DNA of 64,000 nucleotides from Piper betle (taxonomy: Eukaryota > Streptophyta > Magnoliopsida > Piperales > Piperaceae). Position numbers and translations under genes: made by a program. Below are positions 59,207 to 64,000 of the stretch, piece by piece; positions within the stretch are counted from its first letter, which is position 1; each line of letters starts with the position of its first letter. The notes beneath the pieces were generated by a model. The model did no database searches and was not told where the DNA came from. It saw only the letters and a list, made by a program, of their open reading frames with translations. The stretch lies in the NCBI GenBank assembly GCA_033002965.1, contig JAURVB010013196.1, forward strand, positions 309,318 to 373,317, read 5' to 3'.

Positions 59207-60488
59207 CTAGACCAGTTCAATGTAGGCCATAGGTGCATTGTCTCCGCGTCTTGGCAAGGTTCTAATGATTCTTGTATAGCCTCCATTTCTGTCACCATAC
59301 CTTTCAGGAACTTCCGCAAACAATGCATGAACTATCTGCTTTTCATAAATGAAACCCAATGCCTGCCTTCTCTTATGAAGGGATCCATCTTTAGCCAATG
59401 TAATCATCTTGTCGACATATTTCCTCATAGCACTTGCTCTAGCCCTTGTAGTTTTGATCCTTCCATGCTTGAGAAGCTGTGTAGTGAGGCCACGCAACAG
59501 CGCCCGTCGCTGGTCTGGAGGCCTGTTGAGTTTTGGAACACGTTTTCCATGTCTCATGGCAAAGACTCTACCTCCGTTGTCAATGATAATAAAATTGTGC
59601 TCAAAACTATTCTCTGCGTGAAAACATATATATTTATATCAACAGGTATGCAGATAGAAATATGTTTAGAAAGCAATGAAGAATCATTTCATCAAAGTTG
59701 TAATTTCTGACTCAACCTAGTCAATATCATAAACATAGGTAGGTTTGAAAACATAATTGGCGCAGGGCCAACACATTATAATTGAGGCTCATTATAATCA
59801 CTAAAAGATCAACAAGCTAAATCAATTAATGAACTCGCATAATCAGCGCATGTAATTGGAATTTACAAAGTGGCACAGGTAAAATGTTCTTCTAATTCAA
59901 TCAGTACATCCACCTATAACAACTCGTTCAGGGTTTCTAGTTTCTAGCTTGCAAGCTACATTCATCTGATTCGCACACTATCGGTGCTACGGATGGAAAC
60001 AATGAATGATGACAAGCACTGTTTTGATGTGACCAAATTGAAACAATAATCAACGCTGTTCTTCTAATGATAATATCCACAACACAGAGCCAACGCAACG
60101 GCCATCACAACTTCTGGAAACGAGTGCCGAACCGATTATCGAATAGTACATATTCATTGAAGCAAAGCAGTTCCCAAGTTCCAATCTGTACACCTTTCCA
60201 AGCAAATGCCGCAACTATTTACTAAGAAAACCCCAACTATCTATCGAAAAAGAAAGGACACAGCAAGAAGCGCCGAGAAATGAAGCTTACTGGCACCGAA
60301 ATCTAGCGTCGGAACGGCCGGCGCGAGGCCGGAGAAAGAGGTGGCAATTCGGGGCTTGTTCGGCACCTTTTTGAGGCGGGAAAGCGAGGAGGTGCAGGAG
60401 AGGCAAGGGGAGGCCGTCTGGGGTAGGGAGGGAGGGCGGAGCGGAGAGAGGACATGGACCAAGTTGAGAGACACTCCGTCAACGCCAT
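59207..60488 (-). CDS. RPL17: Plastid 50S ribosomal protein L17, one-base frameshift in the transit peptide
   Basis: Bacterial-type L17 of the plastid ribosome, nuclear encoded. Exon 1 (60291-60488) has an N-terminal [20 protein letters not shown] and, after a frame change, [18 protein letters not shown], both like the transit peptides of plant L17. Exon 2 (59207-59613) runs [40 protein letters not shown] and RALGF-type core to [12 protein letters not shown] and a stop. The junction A|GTAAGC to GCAG|AG keeps phase with the downstream part of exon 1. Exons total 605 nt, one short of 202 codons. The missing base falls in the C-rich run at 60420-60437, within the transit peptide. The mature part is intact and highly conserved. 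Confidence 0.92.
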
Positions 60489-63400
60489 GGCCGACTGCTC
60501 TGTAGCGGTGGTCTGTGGATAGGATTTCCGAGGCTTCCTTTCTCGTTCGGAGGAGGAAGCTGGGACCCTCGCGGCGCTGTTCAGATTTTTTATTACCATT
60601 TTGCCCTCCGTCAGGAAAAGGTTAGGCCCAAGCGAGTGACAAGGGGTGATCGTCTGAATAAACTCGTGTTTTGTTTGGCTTAAATTTATTTTAATTTGAT
60701 TTTAAATTTAAATTAAATTAAAAAGTATTTGAGTGAGTGAATTAGAATCGGGTTTGAATTAGTTTAATTTATATATATTGATGCTATTTTTTGTATAATT
60801 TATTTAAAATTTAATTAGAATATCTTAAATTTGATATAATTATATATAAAAGATAATTTAATTATACATAAATTTATTTAATTTTATATCGTATAATCAT
60901 ATTTTATAATTTTATTATATTAATATAAATAAATTTAAGATAAATATGACAAAAAAATATATTTTTTATTTGAAGTATCGATTTTCCAGTCAAGTTGAAT
61001 TGTCCAGGTACAAACTCTTGCTCGACTCAGTTAATATCAAGTTGAGCTTCGAATTAAATTTTTTCGAGTCGAGCATTAAGCTATATTGAGCTTTGAATAG
61101 CCCTATTCATGACGCTAGTTTTTTTAAAATTATTATTATTATTATTTAAAGTAGGTTTTATTCTAAAGATTTTTTTTCCAAGTAATACTTTAAGAATTTA
61201 TGAACAAATGGTCACATGATGCCCTATTTGGAGATTTAATGGTAAATCTAGTTGGCACGGCCAATTTTTTTAAAAAAAATTTGGGTTGGTTCTGTTGTCT
61301 TCCTTACTCAAATCTTCTCTTATCTACCTTCTCAATCAAAGAAGAAAAAGTTGGTAGCACCACTTTAATTGTAGGTTTTCTATGATAAGCTATCTACAAA
61401 ATAAAATCAAATATTATTGTAATAAGATTTTTTTAACAAAGAAAACTTTAAAATTATAAGATCTTTTCAATTAACTAAATTACAACTGAATCTATAACAG
61501 AATATTCTTAAAATATAGTTAATTATAACTTAGATAAATAATACATACCTTTATGTTATCATTTATATTTATTTAATTTTCTTAAATGTAATAAATATTT
61601 CCTTCTATTTTTTGAAAAATATTTAATAATAAATTTATCTCAATATTTTTTAATATATCAATTTATATAATGCCCTCGTATTATGCAGGAATCTTTGGCT
61701 ATATTAATAATAGAGGAACTCAATACTAAACTAAGATTAAATGTAAGAAAATTAGTCAATCAAAATACTAAAAAATTCTAAAATTATGCAATAAAAATAC
61801 TTCTAAGAGTGAGTCATGGGTTCGAATCTTGCTAGCCTCCATTTATTAAAAATAGAATAAAAATACGTCTTGCAGAGGGTAACTCATACTAACCTTAATT
61901 TCTTAAAAAAAAAAAAACCTTTTAGAGTAGAAGGTCTTAGGGTTGATCCTGACGACAATCATAGTCTATATAGTAAGATATTAAATTATTACAATCTATT
62001 TCATTATTTAAGGAGAATTTATGCATAAAATTAAAATTTATCCAATATAGGTTGCGCATGACGAGACATTTTGCACACTTTTTTTATTAATAAAAGGTGA
62101 ACTCAATATTGATACGAGATTAAAAGTAGAAGAATTAGCTAATCAAAATATAAGAAAATCTAAAAAGCATAATAAATACCTGACGTAGAGGGTCACAGGT
62201 CCAAATTTTTCTAACCTTAATTTCTTAAAAAGTAAAAATAAAAATGTCTCCTACTAAGGGTCATAGGTTCAAATATTGCTAACATTAATTTTAAAAAATA
62301 ATAATATTTATACCTTTAATGATAGAATATTTCGAGTTCGAACCCTCTTAACTTTAACTTCTAATTGTCTTGAAAAAAATATAATAAAAAAATAAAATAA
62401 TTATAATTCTTCTTTTCAATCAAATAGGACATATCTTTATTGCCAATCAGGATCTATATCTAAAATATTAAACTATTATAGTCTATCTCATTATTCAATA
62501 AAAGTTTATGTATAAAATTAAAATTTATTTATTATAGGCCACACACAGTGCGAAATCTTACCTAGTTGTATTAATCCTCATCCAAATTACCCAAATATAA
62601 AATTAAATAAAAAAAGATAGATAAGCCATTAAATGAAAAAAATATCATTGGAGAATAGACTATAAACCATCATTAAATCGTAAATAGAAGATCAATTCAT
62701 CACTTAATCGTAAATTTCTTTTTTTATTTGTCATGGTTATGAGCCTTGGATTCCATTGAGAATGCTGAATTGCCTTAAGTCGGATGGTCATGTTAACCTG
62801 TTCAAATAATTAACTTCAATATATTAATATTGACCGAGTGTAGGAAGCATAAGACACATAAATTAAAAAATTATAGAAGTAAATATTATAATTAATTGAG
62901 TTGCAACCAAGCCGTTTGCATCTATAGGTGGAGCTTTCATTTAAAAATAGAAAAATAAATTATTGTAAGGTTTTACAGCTAATATTAAATAGCTGTAAGA
63001 CCCAGTATATAGCAAGAGAATCATAAATAATTATACTCATTTTCCTTTAAATAGCAGAAATAAAAAAAGTGTCTTAAAGGATATTTAATAGGTGAGTAAT
63101 TTGCTTAAACTTTATTGAGTTTTATAGTCGTCATATTAGTTGTAAGACCTTCTAATAGATTATTATTTTTAAAAAATAATCATTATAAAATTATAATTAT
63201 GTGAATTGAATCCATTAGAGACTGCCCAAGTGCATAATCCTCCTAGGTAATGCCTAGATACGAGCTTATATTATTACTGTCATGTATTTTTACCGATGTT
63301 TTTAGTTAGATATTTTACTATAAATTTGGCAAACCTTGAAGGACTTTGTTCCAAGGATCTTTGAGTTGAGTGGATAATTAAGATCTGACACTTGATTATT

Positions 63401-63630
63401 CGACTCTAATTGTTCCACCTTGCTAAAATGAACTTTATGTACAGAAAATGATCAGGGATGATCACACAATTTGGCGTTGGAATTAATTTTAATGCTTTGA
63501 GTACTGGCTAGGCACATTGTCAAAAACAAATTAAATCAACAGTTCCTTATTAATTATAATAACTAGCCAACTAGAGATGATGATCATGATCAGCATCAAG
63601 AAATTAGTAAAAAGGATTAATATTTAAGAT
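60489..63630. other. L17 upstream flank and AT-rich intergenic DNA
   Basis: 60489-60610 is the likely L17 promoter/leader. Beyond it is AT-rich DNA with recurring phrases such as GGGT(C/T)A(C/T)AGGTTC(A)AA(T/A) (about 61815, 62190, 62270, 62340) next to AACTTTAATTT/CTAACCTTAATTTCTTAAAA. This suggests several decayed copies of one repeat between 61.8 and 62.4 kb. No gene was recognised. Confidence 0.35.
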
Positions 63631-63667
63631 AGCAATTAGTTGGTAGTGTAGTCATGACAGTCGCAAC

Positions 63668-63816
63668 TTATGGGCAATACTCAGAAGGCTTGCCCGGAAG
63701 GATGCAGAACTTAGTGAAGCAGCAGGGCGCATTGTCTTTGCACTCGTCTTTCTCTTTCGGCGAGCAACACCTGCATTTGTCGCACTTTTTGAACTCTTCC
63801 CGCTCTTTGTCGCTCG
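63668..63816 (-). CDS. Small cysteine-rich, probably secreted peptide, last exon
   Basis: After an acceptor-like CTACAG the frame gives 48 residues: an acidic/basic lead SDKEREEFKKC, then DKCRCCSP, KDECKDNAPCCF and FCILPGKPSEYCP before the stop. The nine Cys include two CC pairs. The pattern (CxCC...C...PCC...C.LPGKP...C) resembles a plant family of small secreted Cys-rich proteins of unknown function (DUF7866-like, from memory). A signal peptide would be on an upstream exon toward or beyond the right edge of the window and was not found. A longer frame on the same strand (63652-63861) starts at ATG but lacks this Cys pattern, so I prefer this one. The C-terminus is shorter than I would expect. 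Confidence 0.5.
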
Positions 63817-64000
63817 CTGTAGATCCACTTTGTAAGATCGCTCATCCGGCTCCGGCTTCATTTCTGCTACTTCGACCTCGCTGGTCGGTGCCTTGCACCT
63901 CCCCCATGCATGGACGGCAGCCAGACCTGCTCATATTGAAAACTTGGTATATTAATCAGGTGGAATTTTTGCTTGTTCAATGGAGAACATAATGACTATA
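63817..64000 (-). other. Probable intron or upstream part of the Cys-rich peptide gene
   Basis: No signal-peptide exon was recognised before the window ends. Confidence 0.25.

Noticed and set aside
59327..59710. Plus-strand frame opposite L17
   Set aside because: Shadow of a highly conserved minus-strand ribosomal gene.
63652..63861. 69-residue minus-strand frame starting MKPEPDERSY
   Set aside because: It lacks the cysteine pattern present in the overlapping frame, which follows a plausible splice acceptor.

Overview
This is nuclear DNA of a flowering plant. The genes have GT-AG introns, and the families are plant ones: PIN-LIKES auxin carrier, BKI1/MAKR kinase regulator, NHL/LEA-2, LURP-one-related, plastid L17, CYP714-like P450 and CC-NBS-LRR. 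LTR retrotransposons, TRIMs and MITEs fill much of the rest. Several intact genes are strongly GC-rich in AT-rich surroundings, which suggests a monocot, probably not a grass, but the species cannot be named from sequence alone. No prokaryotic-type operon, CRISPR array, rRNA or tRNA gene was seen.

Layout. 0-1.2 kb: first exon of a PILS gene (minus), cut by the window edge. 2.2-2.7 kb: decayed TRIM. 5.1-7.35 kb: a GAGCTCG-rich repeat containing a 1.67-kb near-perfect palindrome (element A). 7.94-13.14 kb: a complete but decayed Ty1/copia element with an exact 5-bp target duplication, sitting just 3' of an INTS4/SIEL-like terminal exon (minus). 15.1-15.6 kb: solo LTR. 16.25-18.0 kb: CYP714-like pseudogene carrying a 91-bp Mutator-type MITE. 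19.8-21.3 kb: MAKR/BKI1-like gene (minus). 21.76-22.65 kb: GC-cored element B. 25.1-25.7 kb: NHL/LEA-2 gene (minus). 28.8-29.9 kb: NLR pseudogene and an orphan PP1 exon. 32.1-35.7 kb: eight-exon WD40-like gene (minus). 36.2-37.3 kb: composite GC-cored element C. 38.1-38.5 kb: BAG-domain remnant. 39.86-45.5 kb: tandem TRIM array joined to a second copia element, the whole unit flanked by one 5-bp duplication. 46.5-47.2 kb: LURP-one-related gene (minus). 49-52.3 kb and 55.8-56.5 kb: further GC-cored elements D, E and F. 53-55 kb: two MITEs. 59.2-60.5 kb: plastid ribosomal protein L17 (minus). 63.7-63.8 kb: exon of a cysteine-rich peptide (minus).

The genes are unrelated single-copy housekeeping, signalling and defence genes and form no functional cluster. 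The most interesting content is in the mobile DNA. First, a family of GC-cored elements abutting (TA)n tracts has internally palindromic subterminal boxes and foldback interiors. Second, there is an apparent copia-TRIM chimera that looks as if it integrated as one unit. Third, two copies of a tiny Mutator MITE have perfect 9-bp target duplications. Separately, three conserved coding regions each carry a single missing base in or near a homopolymer run, which looks more like residual assembly error than three independent gene deaths.

All identities are from motif recognition by eye. Alignments and splice models were worked out by hand and not run through software.
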